Below are positions 18,301 to 26,702 of a stretch of 64,000 nt of DNA, one piece after another. The DNA lies in contig NZ_MTCM01000001.1 of NCBI RefSeq assembly GCF_002000245.1, positions 2,046,001 to 2,110,000 on the forward strand. The letters are read 5' to 3'. The DNA comes from Sphingobacterium sp. CZ-UAM (GTDB taxonomy: Bacteria; Bacteroidota; Bacteroidia; Sphingobacteriales; Sphingobacteriaceae). The translations under genes and the position numbers were made by a program. Within the stretch, counting starts at the first letter, position 1. Each line of letters begins with the position of its first letter. The notes beneath the pieces are model-generated. The model had not been told where the DNA came from and searched no databases. It worked only from the letters and a program-made list of their open reading frames with translations.

Positions 18301-21104
18301 ATCAGTCAAAACATTCCTGGTTTCTACCCAAATGGTTGAAACAACGTAAAGTAAAAAAATTCTTAAATGGTTTTGCCACAAACAAAATTACTTCCGAACA
18401 GCAGGTTGATCAGTTCTTTTATCAGAAAAATTCCTTCGATCTGGTGGCAAAGAATTTGGCGGAACCGCAATTCTATCCGATAAACGAAGCGACGAGTTAT
18501 TATCTCATAGGCAATACCTATAATTTAGTTACACTGCAACAGCATCAGCAAGAACTGCGGGCATTCAATGAACTGGCGCAACAGCTCAAATTTGAAAACT
18601 TTCAATCTTGGTTAAACTATATACTCGCACATATAGATCTAAAGTTGAGAATACCAACCCTTATTTTAACGCTCCAACATTACTTAGATAAGCATCAGGC
18701 CATTTCGGCATTTTTAGTTCATATTCCAGAAGTCGATGTTTTAAATCAAATAAAACAAGATTTAGATCAACTTGAAGACTGGATCCGATACAATTATTAT
18801 AAGGATCAGGGTATAAAACTGGGACTATCCTGGTTGATTGATCTACTTGAATCGAACAAAATCAATAAAGATGCACTGAGCATGGATATGGAAAGTGTAT
18901 TGCATCTCAATTACTTTGTAAATTCTTTGGATCAGTCCAGCATTTTAAATGGTTTTGATGCAGCTGTATATGAGGCACAGATTTTACAATACAAGACACT
19001 TCATCAAGAGTTTACCCGATTGGTACGGGAGCAATTGGTTTTGGAGCTCAGCAACAAAATCCCCAACCTTTCCCAGGAAGCAGTTCATAGTTCGGAAATT
19101 GGAATCTTACAACGTGCGATCCGAAATCGAGGACGTGGAGTCAGTATCCGTCGTTTATTTGATCAGATTTCGACCTTACTTCCGCGACTCAAGCCCTGCA
19201 TGCTGATGAGTCCGATCTCGGTCGCCCAATATTTTGATGTAAATACCGATCACTTCGATCTGGTTATTTTCGATGAAGCATCGCAGCTACCGACATCAGA
19301 AGCAATCAGCGCCCTTGCCCGGGCTAAACAGGCCATTATTGTGGGGGATCCAAAGCAAATGCCACCAACGAGCTTCTTTGCCAGCAACAAAATTGATGAA
19401 GATCATATGGAATTAGAAGACCTGGAAAGCATCCTGGATGATTCCCTCGCCTTGTCCATTCCATCGAAATACCTATTGCGTCATTATCGCAGTAAACATG
19501 AAAGTCTTATTTCTTTCAGTAACTCCAATTTTTATGAGAACAAATTATTGACATTTCCTTCCCATGACGATCAGGATAAGAAAGTAAGTTTTCAATTTAT
19601 CGATGGTCATTACGACAAGGGGAAAACCCGAACAAATCTGAAGGAAGCTGAGGCAGTGATCCAATATATAAAACAGCATTTGGAACATCGTCCTCATCGT
19701 TCATTGGGTGTGGTCACTTTTAGTCAAACGCAGCAGAATTTAATTGAAGATTTGTTGCAGTCATTATTCTCAGCGCATCCCGACTTAGAAGAAACGGCGC
19801 TACAGGGTGATGAGCCTATTTTTATTAAAAATTTAGAAAATGTCCAAGGCGACGAACGTGATTTTATTCTATTTTCCATCGGCTATGGCCCAGACGAAGA
19901 TGGCAAGGTATCGATGAATTTCGGTCCTTTGAATCGTGATGGCGGCTGGCGCAGACTCAATGTCGCTGTGACCCGGGCCCGATACGAAATGCGTGTTTTC
20001 TCTTCGCTAAAGGGAGATCAGATTGATTTAAACCGTACCAGTTCAGCTGGTGTGGAGGGACTAAAAGCCTTTTTAAACTTCGCTGAAAGAGGCGTATTGC
20101 AGACAGCTGAAGCAGTAGCCCATGATCAGGAAAAATATACGCTCATCCAATCGATTGCGAAATATTTAGACCAACAGGGTATAAAAGTGAAAACAAATAT
20201 CGGTACCTCGGGCTATCGTGTTGATATTGGTATTGTGGATCCGCTGCATGCTCATCAGTATATTTTGGGGATATTGGTTGACGGGAAAAACTATTTCAAT
20301 ACACAGACAACCAATGACAGGGAACTGCTGATTCCGAATGTGCTGCAATCACTGGGCTGGAATATTTACCGCATCTGGACCTTAGACTGGATAAAAAACA
20401 GAGATAAAATACTGAATGAGATCCAAGCGGAAATTCAACGCATCGTAAACGATACAACGGCAAAAGAGCCTATCATCATCGATGCTTCTCAAGCACAATC
20501 GAAAACCAGCCTTTCAGTGCTATCCGATGATGCCATTGTTTCATCTAAAATGAAACCTTATGTAAGCGCCAAAGTCAATCCAATGACAACAGCAAGTCCA
20601 GAATTAATTTATGATGTGGCCTATCGAACGGTATTGAGCGATCAGATCCTAAAGATCATCCGCACGGAATCTCCAATCAGTCAAAACCATCTCTTTCGCA
20701 AGGTGCTACGTTTATGGAACACCACAAGAGCCACATCAAAACTTGTACAGTATCTAACTGAAGTGACGAGAAAATTGCCCGGAGTAAAGGAGGATCTTTC
20801 CCATCAAATTTTTTATTGGGATCAGGAACAATCAGCCACAGCGTTGACCTATTACCGTGATAATAGCCTAGAAAAACGAGCGATCGAAGATATTGCACCT
20901 GAGGAAATAGAGGTTGCACTTATCGAGGTCATGGACAACAGTCTCAGTCTATTAAGAGAGGATCTTGTACGCGCCACAGCTAGGGTCTTTTCCTTTTCGA
21001 AGACTGGAGCTCAAATTGATAGCATGATCAATACTTCAATTGATAAACTATTACAACAGGGCTATTGGAAATCAATGGATGAGCGGATTATTTTAATCAC
21101 ATAG
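15378..21104 (+). CDS. Giant SF1 helicase-nuclease (DUF4011, transglutaminase-like, REase, DUF3320)
   Basis: The protein has 1908 residues. The N-terminal third has a transglutaminase-like segment with FGNCIDISLLFAACLEAI (Cys 221) and TRGHAFIGVWL (His 247). A DUF4011-type region follows (ERKLLDLSLRNNLLNLRFTK at about 386-405). The SF1 helicase core has Walker A GPPGTGKSQT (686-695), DEAS (1299-1302), GDPKQMPP and NVAVTRAR (1528-1535). A PD-(D/E)xK-like nuclease follows, with GYRVDIGIVDP and LVDGKNYF (Asp 1616, Asp 1635, Lys 1637). A DUF3320-type winged domain ends the protein. COG1112 helicases of this build occur in defence islands. Here it is one uninterrupted gene with no partner, so an antiviral or repair role is inferred. 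Confidence 0.88.
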   Translation: MIETNACFQVAIEKASHFNYSFCFHNLPLVEKIKITAITQDIEQVKIEITSEIGLFSPYTFHIDRFLEGTPVTVENLAFDYNIPFIRNLVEKDLDTLTCTIYAKNEILYQQKFTVNVLPMDYFGGLSKYPELLASYVLPNHDIIYTIKAEAVKILEKNRLTPAFLGYQSVSKDRVLQEVMALYQAILNINITYSAMPASFETEGQRIRLVDQIWETKFGNCIDISLLFAACLEAIDLNPILIVTRGHAFIGVWLSDQRLEAVVNYDQAAISKRIAHGIDDIALIESTHLCRGNAYTMREAMNIAETQLLHANNFILSLDIKHARSHGILPLPFTGKDELNNAALKNTTGSTKKQAIDYFNIDDNKLDLVLSEVKDLTKQKIWERKLLDLSLRNNLLNLRFTKSMLQIVDLKTDLLEDHLSNGKSLTIHPNYSQEVLRRYNLYLEPLHSSEPLFKLADDEFRYNRLLTLYHQDDLDNILTHLYRNAKLAEEENGKSTLYLGVGLLKWFEPKTNQQPRLAPILLIPVELSRRSVNTKFTLRSREEEAMINITLLEYLKQEFKLNLNALEVLPMDESGVDVQKVFAILRKSILNLEGWDIQEQVVLGNFSFNKLILWQDLTKYAEEIKKSTIVKSLIDGRLSDLLDITADSENLEQLPSSLLTLPIPTDNSQLEAVRHSNANKSFVLHGPPGTGKSQTITNIIANALANDKKVLFVAAKKAALDVVHRRLVKIGLGSFCLELHSNKSKKSDVLRQLEKSLETPKYQSHIDFQEEAQRIDQRKAALSQYVDSLHQPFAVGWSLYDSVSYLDSHHVEINTDWLLSLQLEHIDKKTWNNWQDWAIPFGELTHKLPAIDKHPLHLIHLKDQNFAHKNNIEKSIEDYIQADAEATKALSDLQLNLPKNWIENKTSLCSLLEKITQFSAHQTIVNVYFDVRQKNLLDHWVELQSQKQTLENALVTDFGNGIFTTDWNLIESTWNQSKHSWFLPKWLKQRKVKKFLNGFATNKITSEQQVDQFFYQKNSFDLVAKNLAEPQFYPINEATSYYLIGNTYNLVTLQQHQQELRAFNELAQQLKFENFQSWLNYILAHIDLKLRIPTLILTLQHYLDKHQAISAFLVHIPEVDVLNQIKQDLDQLEDWIRYNYYKDQGIKLGLSWLIDLLESNKINKDALSMDMESVLHLNYFVNSLDQSSILNGFDAAVYEAQILQYKTLHQEFTRLVREQLVLELSNKIPNLSQEAVHSSEIGILQRAIRNRGRGVSIRRLFDQISTLLPRLKPCMLMSPISVAQYFDVNTDHFDLVIFDEASQLPTSEAISALARAKQAIIVGDPKQMPPTSFFASNKIDEDHMELEDLESILDDSLALSIPSKYLLRHYRSKHESLISFSNSNFYENKLLTFPSHDDQDKKVSFQFIDGHYDKGKTRTNLKEAEAVIQYIKQHLEHRPHRSLGVVTFSQTQQNLIEDLLQSLFSAHPDLEETALQGDEPIFIKNLENVQGDERDFILFSIGYGPDEDGKVSMNFGPLNRDGGWRRLNVAVTRARYEMRVFSSLKGDQIDLNRTSSAGVEGLKAFLNFAERGVLQTAEAVAHDQEKYTLIQSIAKYLDQQGIKVKTNIGTSGYRVDIGIVDPLHAHQYILGILVDGKNYFNTQTTNDRELLIPNVLQSLGWNIYRIWTLDWIKNRDKILNEIQAEIQRIVNDTTAKEPIIIDASQAQSKTSLSVLSDDAIVSSKMKPYVSAKVNPMTTASPELIYDVAYRTVLSDQILKIIRTESPISQNHLFRKVLRLWNTTRATSKLVQYLTEVTRKLPGVKEDLSHQIFYWDQEQSATALTYYRDNSLEKRAIEDIAPEEIEVALIEVMDNSLSLLREDLVRATARVFSFSKTGAQIDSMINTSIDKLLQQGYWKSMDERIILIT

Positions 21105-21141
21105 ATCTGCTCCGCACAAAACATCATATTATTGCAGTTAC

Positions 21142-21184
21142 GCTGATATATAGACCAAGCTAGCCAATTGATCTATATATCAGC
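21142..21184. terminator. Hairpin between convergent genes
   Basis: A perfect 13-bp stem (21142-21154 with 21172-21184, GCTGATATATAGA) has a 17-nt loop. It lies between the end of the helicase gene and the end of the convergent gene at 21196. The T-rich stretch after it is weak (ATTCTCCTTCTC). Confidence 0.65.
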
Positions 21185-21195
21185 ATTCTCCTTCT

Positions 21196-21729
21196 CTACA
21201 TTGTCCAAAGACTCCATTTCGATTTTATTGCGGCTGGGTTTATTTGCGCTATTTTCTTATAAAATTTAACAAAATCTTTATTACATAGGGTATAGTTGTG
21301 CGTAAACTTAAATACTATTTTTTGATTGACAGCTCCATTGATAATGACTTGCCAGACCCTATGATTTGTGATTGTTATCGAAGTCTTGCTCAGCTCGATG
21401 ATATCCGTTAGCGGGAAAACCGCCTTTCTCTGCTGTTTATTATCAATAGCATAAAAGTTTATATCATCAAAATAGAAATCTTCATCACTGACAAGATTAT
21501 CTTCCAAGCCAAACAGGAAAGGACGGGATGAAATCTTTCTGATCTCTTCTCCAACCAAATCAGCTGAAGCTTCATAACCGATTTGACTATTTTTACGTTT
21601 AAATCCAGCAGTATACTGCCTGAAAATTAGGCTAAATAGTACAATGAATAGCGCAAAGCCTATTAAAAATATAAGGTATAAATACATTCTTCTCTTTATT
21701 AAACGAAACTTGTCTTTCACTCCAGACAT
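21196..21729 (-). CDS. Hypothetical membrane-anchored protein
   Basis: There are 177 residues from the Met at 21729 (MSGVKDKFRLIKRRMYLYLI). An upstream Met would add 15 hydrophobic residues. A basic N-terminus is followed by one membrane helix (about 15-36), then a soluble domain of about 140 residues with alternating beta strands (FYFDDINFYAIDNKQQRKAV, TSITITNHRVWQVIIN). This resembles PH-like domains of small membrane proteins, but I cannot name a family. It lies between the giant helicase and an immunity-like cluster. Confidence 0.5.
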   Translation of the reverse strand: MSGVKDKFRLIKRRMYLYLIFLIGFALFIVLFSLIFRQYTAGFKRKNSQIGYEASADLVGEEIRKISSRPFLFGLEDNLVSDEDFYFDDINFYAIDNKQQRKAVFPLTDIIELSKTSITITNHRVWQVIINGAVNQKIVFKFTHNYTLCNKDFVKFYKKIAQINPAAIKSKWSLWTM

Positions 21730-21892
21730 CAAAAAAACGCCTAAATATGTAATGCAGTAATTAATTAGCAGCACAAAATTATCAAATATAATCCAATATG
21801 CAGATTTTTATGGACGACAGCGAAATAAGATGGGCCGAAGGTTTTATTTTACTACCGAATTAACTATTTTAGGTACTGTAAAATCAAGATCG

Positions 21893-22585
21893 ATGGATTA
21901 TTTAAATAAGATAAGGAAGTTATTTGCTTTAGAACAGGATAATATTGACGGATATAGCGAACTAGAGATCCAGAAACTTGAAGAAAAAATAAATATCGTT
22001 TTTCCTAAAACTTTACGGACATATTATCAGACTTTGGGCGCAAATAGTAACATCAATTATTGCTATAATCGATTACTTAGCCTCGAAGATGATGTAGCGC
22101 TATTGGATGGTTATCTACCCATCTATGAAGAGAATCAGGCTGTAGTCACCTGGGGAATCAAAACGACAGATCTATCTTTGGATAATCCGCCAGTGTATGC
22201 AAATTACGATACCGCATACGATTCAGACTGGGAGCTAGAAAAAGCACATGTTTCAGACTTTTTGCTGATGATGGCAATCTATAATGGTACTTTTGGAGGT
22301 TTACGGTATTATGCCAATTGTCTTCACACGATTCCATCCACTATGGTGACTGCTGTGGAATCTGGTTGGGAATTAATTCCGGAATTGAGTGTTGATAACC
22401 AAAAAATATTTACCCGCGATTATACGGATGTTATTAGCCTTTCTTTTGATGGCAACGGCGTATGTCAAGGGGCATTTGTCGGAACAATGGATCCGCAACT
22501 CTTTGACAATATACTCGAAGTACTTGATGTTGATTGGTCTTACATTTCATTTGAAGACGAAGATGAAGACGAAGATGAAGATTAA
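21893..22585 (+). CDS. SMI1/KNR4 (SUKH) family protein
   Basis: There are 230 residues from the Met at 21893 (MDYLNKIRKLFALEQD). An upstream in-frame start would add 21 residues without similarity. The SUKH opening is clear: ELEIQKLEEKINIVFPKTLR, then YYQTLGANSNIN, with the usual 'FPKxLRxYYxxxG' logic. The tail is very acidic (repeated Glu-Asp). SUKH proteins are established immunity proteins against contact-dependent and polymorphic toxins. No toxin gene is visible here, so it may be an orphan immunity gene. The DUF4272 gene follows 66 bases later. Confidence 0.82.
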   Translation: MDYLNKIRKLFALEQDNIDGYSELEIQKLEEKINIVFPKTLRTYYQTLGANSNINYCYNRLLSLEDDVALLDGYLPIYEENQAVVTWGIKTTDLSLDNPPVYANYDTAYDSDWELEKAHVSDFLLMMAIYNGTFGGLRYYANCLHTIPSTMVTAVESGWELIPELSVDNQKIFTRDYTDVISLSFDGNGVCQGAFVGTMDPQLFDNILEVLDVDWSYISFEDEDEDEDED

Positions 22586-22651
22586 AGCAGCTATGTATAA
22601 ATTTTCAGCGGAGAAATCCGGCTATTTAAATGAAAATCATTGTTAAAAAGT

Positions 22652-23293
22652 ATGACTATAGAAGAAAAGAATGCCATAAAAGAGGCAAATATCAAACAAA
22701 TTGAGGCCAAAAACTACCGCTTTACAGCTTGGTTACCAGTTTTAGAGGATCCGAATACCAGAAGCGTTGATACAGTAAGAGGGAGAATGTCTGTCATGAA
22801 TGCGTTGATCAATATATCCTTTGAAGCTCCGGTAGAAATTATCAGGAACTGGATCGACTATCATGGCCTGAGCAAACATTTATCGAAATGGGAACAGGAA
22901 ATTCTACAAAAAGATAACGACGCACTTTCAGACCGTGAACTTAATTCATTAAGATGGTACCTTGAGGGTCTCTGGGCATTGATGTGGGCAACTGAACTAG
23001 TCGATAATCTTGATGAAACCGCATGGTGTGGCGACCATATGGCCTCCTTGTTACCAAACCTCGAACGCAATGAAAATAATGAAAAAATTGATCGTCTGTC
23101 GTCGTTAAAAAGTGGAAATGAAATTTACGCCATGCTTGATTTTTATTACCGCTTACATTGGTACTGTGTTGATGAGAGGCTAAAGGGAAAACAAGCATTG
23201 ATCAATGAAGGACTCGTCTATGAGCGCCGAAAAGCATTGGAATGGCTTATCAACAAAGATTCAGATTGGGATGATATCGAGATGGGAACATAA
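22652..23293 (+). CDS. DUF4272 family protein
   Basis: There are 213 residues from the ATG at 22652 (MTIEEKNAIKEANIKQIEAK). The earlier in-frame TTG is less likely. The DUF4272 layout is visible in the repeated N-terminal helices, the WALMWATELV segment near 112-121, and the closing ERRKALEWLINKDSDWDDIE. The molecular role is unknown. It follows a SUKH gene in the same direction and probably shares its transcript, which suggests a toxin-immunity setting. The unit ends at a double hairpin. Confidence 0.8.
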   Translation: MTIEEKNAIKEANIKQIEAKNYRFTAWLPVLEDPNTRSVDTVRGRMSVMNALINISFEAPVEIIRNWIDYHGLSKHLSKWEQEILQKDNDALSDRELNSLRWYLEGLWALMWATELVDNLDETAWCGDHMASLLPNLERNENNEKIDRLSSLKSGNEIYAMLDFYYRLHWYCVDERLKGKQALINEGLVYERRKALEWLINKDSDWDDIEMGT

Positions 23294-23295
23294 AA

Positions 23296-23355
23296 AATCA
23301 CTCAATGCTTGTCATTGAGTGATTGATAAGCGGCATAATATGCCGCTATTTTTAT
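23296..23355 (+). terminator. Double hairpin terminator
   Basis: Two stems in a row. The first is 12 bp (AATCACTCAATG, 23296-23307 with 23313-23324). The second is 9 bp (AGCGGCATA with TATGCCGCT, 23329-23347) and is followed by ATTTTTATAATAAA. They lie 3 and 36 bases past the DUF4272 stop. Confidence 0.82.
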
Positions 23356-23403
23356 AATAAACAACAGTATGATACGTATTTCCGTTTCTTGCGATAAAAA
23401 AGA

Positions 23404-24615
23404 CTAACTTCCAAAACTGATAAAATACAAGGGTGTATCGCCGGAATGATTCTCGACACGATCAAGCCCCTCAAAGAATATATGATCCCCCAGTTCCTTG
23501 CCTATCAATTGTTTCTCCATCTGATACAATAGGTCCAGTGCGGTAAAATTCTTCCCATTGGAAGCTTGGATTCGGGCGCATATATCTACTTGAAAATACC
23601 CATCCTCTCCATTATCCTCATCAAAAGCCTCTTCTTTATCATCCATTAGTACCTCATTGGGATTCAAATCTTCCATCCCCTTGATCCAACACATATAACA
23701 AAGCTCTATTTCGGGCGCATCGACCACAATTTCATTGGCATCCCATTTCGCCCGATCGCCTAAAATATCACGCTGATACTCCGCAACATCGGCATCAAAC
23801 TCCTGGGAGCTATGATACGACTTGGCCTGAAATGTCCAGGCAATAGCTGACAGCACACGGTCTTGGACTGGTTGGGTATTCCAATCAATATTATTCCAAG
23901 GACTGCCTATCTTTTCCCTTAAATAGCCAACATATCTTTTTAAATAAGATTTCCCGATTTTATTGTTTAGCCCAACATGATGTTCTCCCTCCAAAAATTT
24001 TTCGGAGAAAGTATGCCAATCTTTAAAGTGCAATCTTGCGTAGGAAGAAAGCTTTTTCAAGATATCCAAAGCGGCTGATTTCGGTAGATACCCGACATCC
24101 GCTGCTGCAGTCGTGATATGACTACTGACAGTAATAGCAAGCGCATCCACACCGGGTTTGCTGATATCCCAGCTTCCACTGTCGATTTGATCTTCCCGAC
24201 CTTCCAGAGCGGTTTCCCCTGTCCTAATTCCGAGCAAGTTAAAATATGCTGCTAATATTTGCAGGCAGCTTTCGGTATCTGCAATAGCGAAGTCTCTTTT
24301 CAATAGCTTCACCAGTTCATCGCGGTACTCCGCCTGTTTGGGATAAGTTCCGAACTGATATAGATGAGCCGGATAAGTTCCATCGTCACCAGCACTGCCG
24401 AATACGGTAAACCAATCGCCAAAGACGATAACACGGAATGCCGCGCCCAACGCTGTACCGAATTGCTCTTCATAAGGAATATTGTTCAGCGTATCCTTAC
24501 TGTTAATTTGCTGTTCTTTTGCTTTATCCAATTCCGCTTCCTCAGCGAGTTCCTCTTTCGCTTCCCTTACGCCCTCCTTTGCTGCACTCAATAATTCTTT
24601 GAAAAATTTAAACAT
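23404..24615 (-). CDS. DUF1266-like protein
   Basis: The 403 residues begin with an amphipathic charged helix (FKFFKELLSAAKEGVREAKE). A DUF1266-type core covers about 145-215, in the pattern SGSWDISKPGVDALAITVSS, then DVGYLPKSAALDILKKLSSY, then FKDWHTFSEKFLEGE. A C-terminal part of about 180 residues has no recognised domain and an acidic stretch (DDKEEAFDEDNGEDG). The family call rests on the W-D...G-Y...W...F-L-x-G spacing and is moderate. It converges on the SUKH-DUF4272 unit. Related proteins often occur near toxin immunity genes, but its role is unknown. Confidence 0.6.
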   Translation of the reverse strand: MFKFFKELLSAAKEGVREAKEELAEEAELDKAKEQQINSKDTLNNIPYEEQFGTALGAAFRVIVFGDWFTVFGSAGDDGTYPAHLYQFGTYPKQAEYRDELVKLLKRDFAIADTESCLQILAAYFNLLGIRTGETALEGREDQIDSGSWDISKPGVDALAITVSSHITTAAADVGYLPKSAALDILKKLSSYARLHFKDWHTFSEKFLEGEHHVGLNNKIGKSYLKRYVGYLREKIGSPWNNIDWNTQPVQDRVLSAIAWTFQAKSYHSSQEFDADVAEYQRDILGDRAKWDANEIVVDAPEIELCYMCWIKGMEDLNPNEVLMDDKEEAFDEDNGEDGYFQVDICARIQASNGKNFTALDLLYQMEKQLIGKELGDHIFFEGLDRVENHSGDTPLYFISFGS

Positions 24616-24863
24616 AATTTTAAAATATTATTTTTAGCTAATGATTCTTATTTACATTTTATCGCAACCACAAAAAGGCTTCATGCAGTGAGTTTAACGA
24701 CTCATGACCACCTTTATGGACTTGAGATTTCAATTTACTGCTGTAAATCTGAAAATAAATATTTACTTTTTATTCAGAAATGCATATTAGTCTGGAGCCC
24801 GACCATATTTGTCGCCGAAGACTCCATATTTGAAGGCAGATAACAGGAGTAATTTTCATCATT

Positions 24864-25421
24864 ATGAAAGCTTCATTCATTAAAGCAATATCAGACATGA
24901 CTGTATTCAAAGATCTAATTACACCTGCCGTTTTTAAGAAAACGCTTACATTCAAGCGGAATGAACTGATTAAAAGCAGCGGAACTATAGACTCAAAAAT
25001 ATACTTCATAAAAAAAGGCAGCCTTAAAATTTCCATCTTCCAACAAGATGCCGAACAGATTATCCGGCTAGGTTATACTGGAGATCTTATCGTAGCCATG
25101 GACTCCTTCTTTGATGGTTGCCATTCAGATTTTGTTATTCAAGCCATCAAGAAAACTGAAGTATTGGTCGCGGAAAAAGAAGATTTTATGCATTTCGTCT
25201 ACGAAAGTCCTGAGAACACTTCGCTTTACATCAACATATTAGAGGGATTGGTGAAGCAACAGCTTGACAGAGAACAGGATCTATTGCAGGACTCCCCTAA
25301 AATCCGATATGAGCGTGTTTTTAAGAGAAACCCTCTCTTATTCCAAATTATTCCCAATAAACATATTGCCAACTATTTGAGGATGACACCTGAAACTTTT
25401 TCACGGATCAGTAAATCTTGA
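24864..25421 (+). CDS. Crp/Fnr family transcriptional regulator
   Basis: The 185 residues have the cNMP-binding-like barrel (FKRNELIKSSGTIDSKIYFI at about 32-51, then KKGSLKISIF) and a short C-terminal HTH (KHIANYLRMTPETFSRISKS) that ends exactly at the C-terminus. The tail is a few residues shorter than in the other Crp/Fnr proteins of this window. A DinB-like gene starts 57 bases after its stop and is the likely target or partner. Confidence 0.85.
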   Translation: MKASFIKAISDMTVFKDLITPAVFKKTLTFKRNELIKSSGTIDSKIYFIKKGSLKISIFQQDAEQIIRLGYTGDLIVAMDSFFDGCHSDFVIQAIKKTEVLVAEKEDFMHFVYESPENTSLYINILEGLVKQQLDREQDLLQDSPKIRYERVFKRNPLLFQIIPNKHIANYLRMTPETFSRISKS

Positions 25422-25477
25422 GTTCAATCAATTTTTTTGCCCTTTTTTTTCGTGTATTTTATCAAAAAAAAACGAAA

Positions 25478-26074
25478 ATGAAATATAAATCTTTAGCATT
25501 ACTTGATCAGCTCAGTACACAGACAAAGGAACATATGACTTTTGTTGAATCGTTGAAAACACTGTCGTTAGATGATCTCAATAAACGGCCCCATAAAGGC
25601 TCATGGAATACCTTAGAGTGTATCGCACATCTCAATCTTTATGGAAACTTCTATCTGCCTGAAATTTCGAGAAGAATGGCGGCTAGTCAATCGAATGCAG
25701 TAGGCTATTTCAACAGTGGCCTTTTAGGAAACTATTTCGCAAAAAGTATACTTCCAAAAGATCGGCCCAACAAAATGAAGACATTCCAGGAGATGGATCC
25801 TATACATAAGAAATTGGACAAAAATGTGCTTGCTGTCTTTTTGGAACAACAGGAGAAGTTCCTTCAATTACTTGAGCAGGCAAAATCAAAAGATCTCAAC
25901 AAAATCCGAACAAATATTTCCATCAATAAATGGATAAAAATCCGTCTCGGAGATACCTTCCGTTTTCTGGTTAACCACAATATCAGGCATATCGTACAAA
26001 TAAAAAATATCCTTTCAAGCGGCTCCCTTATTGATCAGACCAGTCCGGTTTTACCAGCTGCCAATCACCAATAA
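25478..26074 (+). CDS. DinB-like superfamily protein
   Basis: There are 198 residues from the ATG at 25478 (MKYKSLALLDQLSTQTKEHM). An earlier in-frame start would add 20 residues overlapping the regulator gene, which seems unlikely. The four-helix DinB fold is recognised from KRPHKGSWNTLECIAHLNLY at about 39-58 (HL motif) and a C-terminal His cluster (RFLVNHNIRHIVQIKNIL). Likely co-regulated with the Crp/Fnr gene ahead. Substrate unknown. Confidence 0.78.
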   Translation: MKYKSLALLDQLSTQTKEHMTFVESLKTLSLDDLNKRPHKGSWNTLECIAHLNLYGNFYLPEISRRMAASQSNAVGYFNSGLLGNYFAKSILPKDRPNKMKTFQEMDPIHKKLDKNVLAVFLEQQEKFLQLLEQAKSKDLNKIRTNISINKWIKIRLGDTFRFLVNHNIRHIVQIKNILSSGSLIDQTSPVLPAANHQ

Positions 26075-26262
26075 TAGCACCAACATATTTTATTAAGAAA
26101 TAGAAATGAATGCCTCTAAAGACCTCAAAGAGCATATTTCAGCGCTTTTAGACAAGATGGCTAAGGATACTTTAACTATGTAAATAATTTGAAAATATCC
26201 AGCACCGATGCGAGTATATTTAGTAGCTGTTTCATGGAAAAAATAGCGCAATTATCGCGCCA

Positions 26263-26619
26263 TTAGGATGATCGTGGTGTAAAGAGCTCGATTACTCTTT
26301 CCAAGGGGCGGCCGATAACCGCTTTACCATCTTTAATAATGATAGGCCGTTCTATCAATATGGGGTTTTGCAGCATCACCTCAACCCACTCCTCATCCGT
26401 CAATTGAAGATGTTGAAATTTTTCAAGGAATAGAGCTTCATTCTTTCGAATAAGCGCTAGTGGTTTAAGTCCGAGTTGCGACAATATTTCAATGAGCTCA
26501 GCTTTACTGGGGACTTCTTCAAGATACTCTTGCACCTGCAGATCTACAGTATGCTCTTGCAAAAAATCCAACGCTGCGCAACTCTTGCTGCATTGTTTAT
26601 TATGGTATATTTTAATCAT
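26263..26619 (-). CDS. arsC: ArsC/Spx-family arsenate reductase-like protein
   Basis: The 118 residues have the thioredoxin-like ArsC fold. The catalytic Cys is in KIYHNKQCSKSCAALDFLQ (Cys 9). LIRKNEALF at about 67-75 and PILIERPIIIKDGKAVIGRP near 90-109 carry the conserved Arg residues. True glutaredoxin-coupled ArsC enzymes reduce arsenate; YfgD-like relatives have other, poorly known roles. No arsR or arsB lies near, so the relative may not act in arsenic resistance. A weak hairpin with a T-run follows the gene on the minus strand. Confidence 0.75.
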   Translation of the reverse strand: MIKIYHNKQCSKSCAALDFLQEHTVDLQVQEYLEEVPSKAELIEILSQLGLKPLALIRKNEALFLEKFQHLQLTDEEWVEVMLQNPILIERPIIIKDGKAVIGRPLERVIELFTPRSS

Positions 26620-26702
26620 AGTAGCTTTTTGTTGGGCCTTATTATTTGAGATTATTTTTCGAATCTAATAAAAATTCCAAAGGAAATACAGGCAGATTTC
26701 GT

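Noticed and set aside
26106..26183. 25-codon frame after the DinB gene
   Set aside because: Too short and without a signal or family. It could be a gene remnant, but this cannot be shown.
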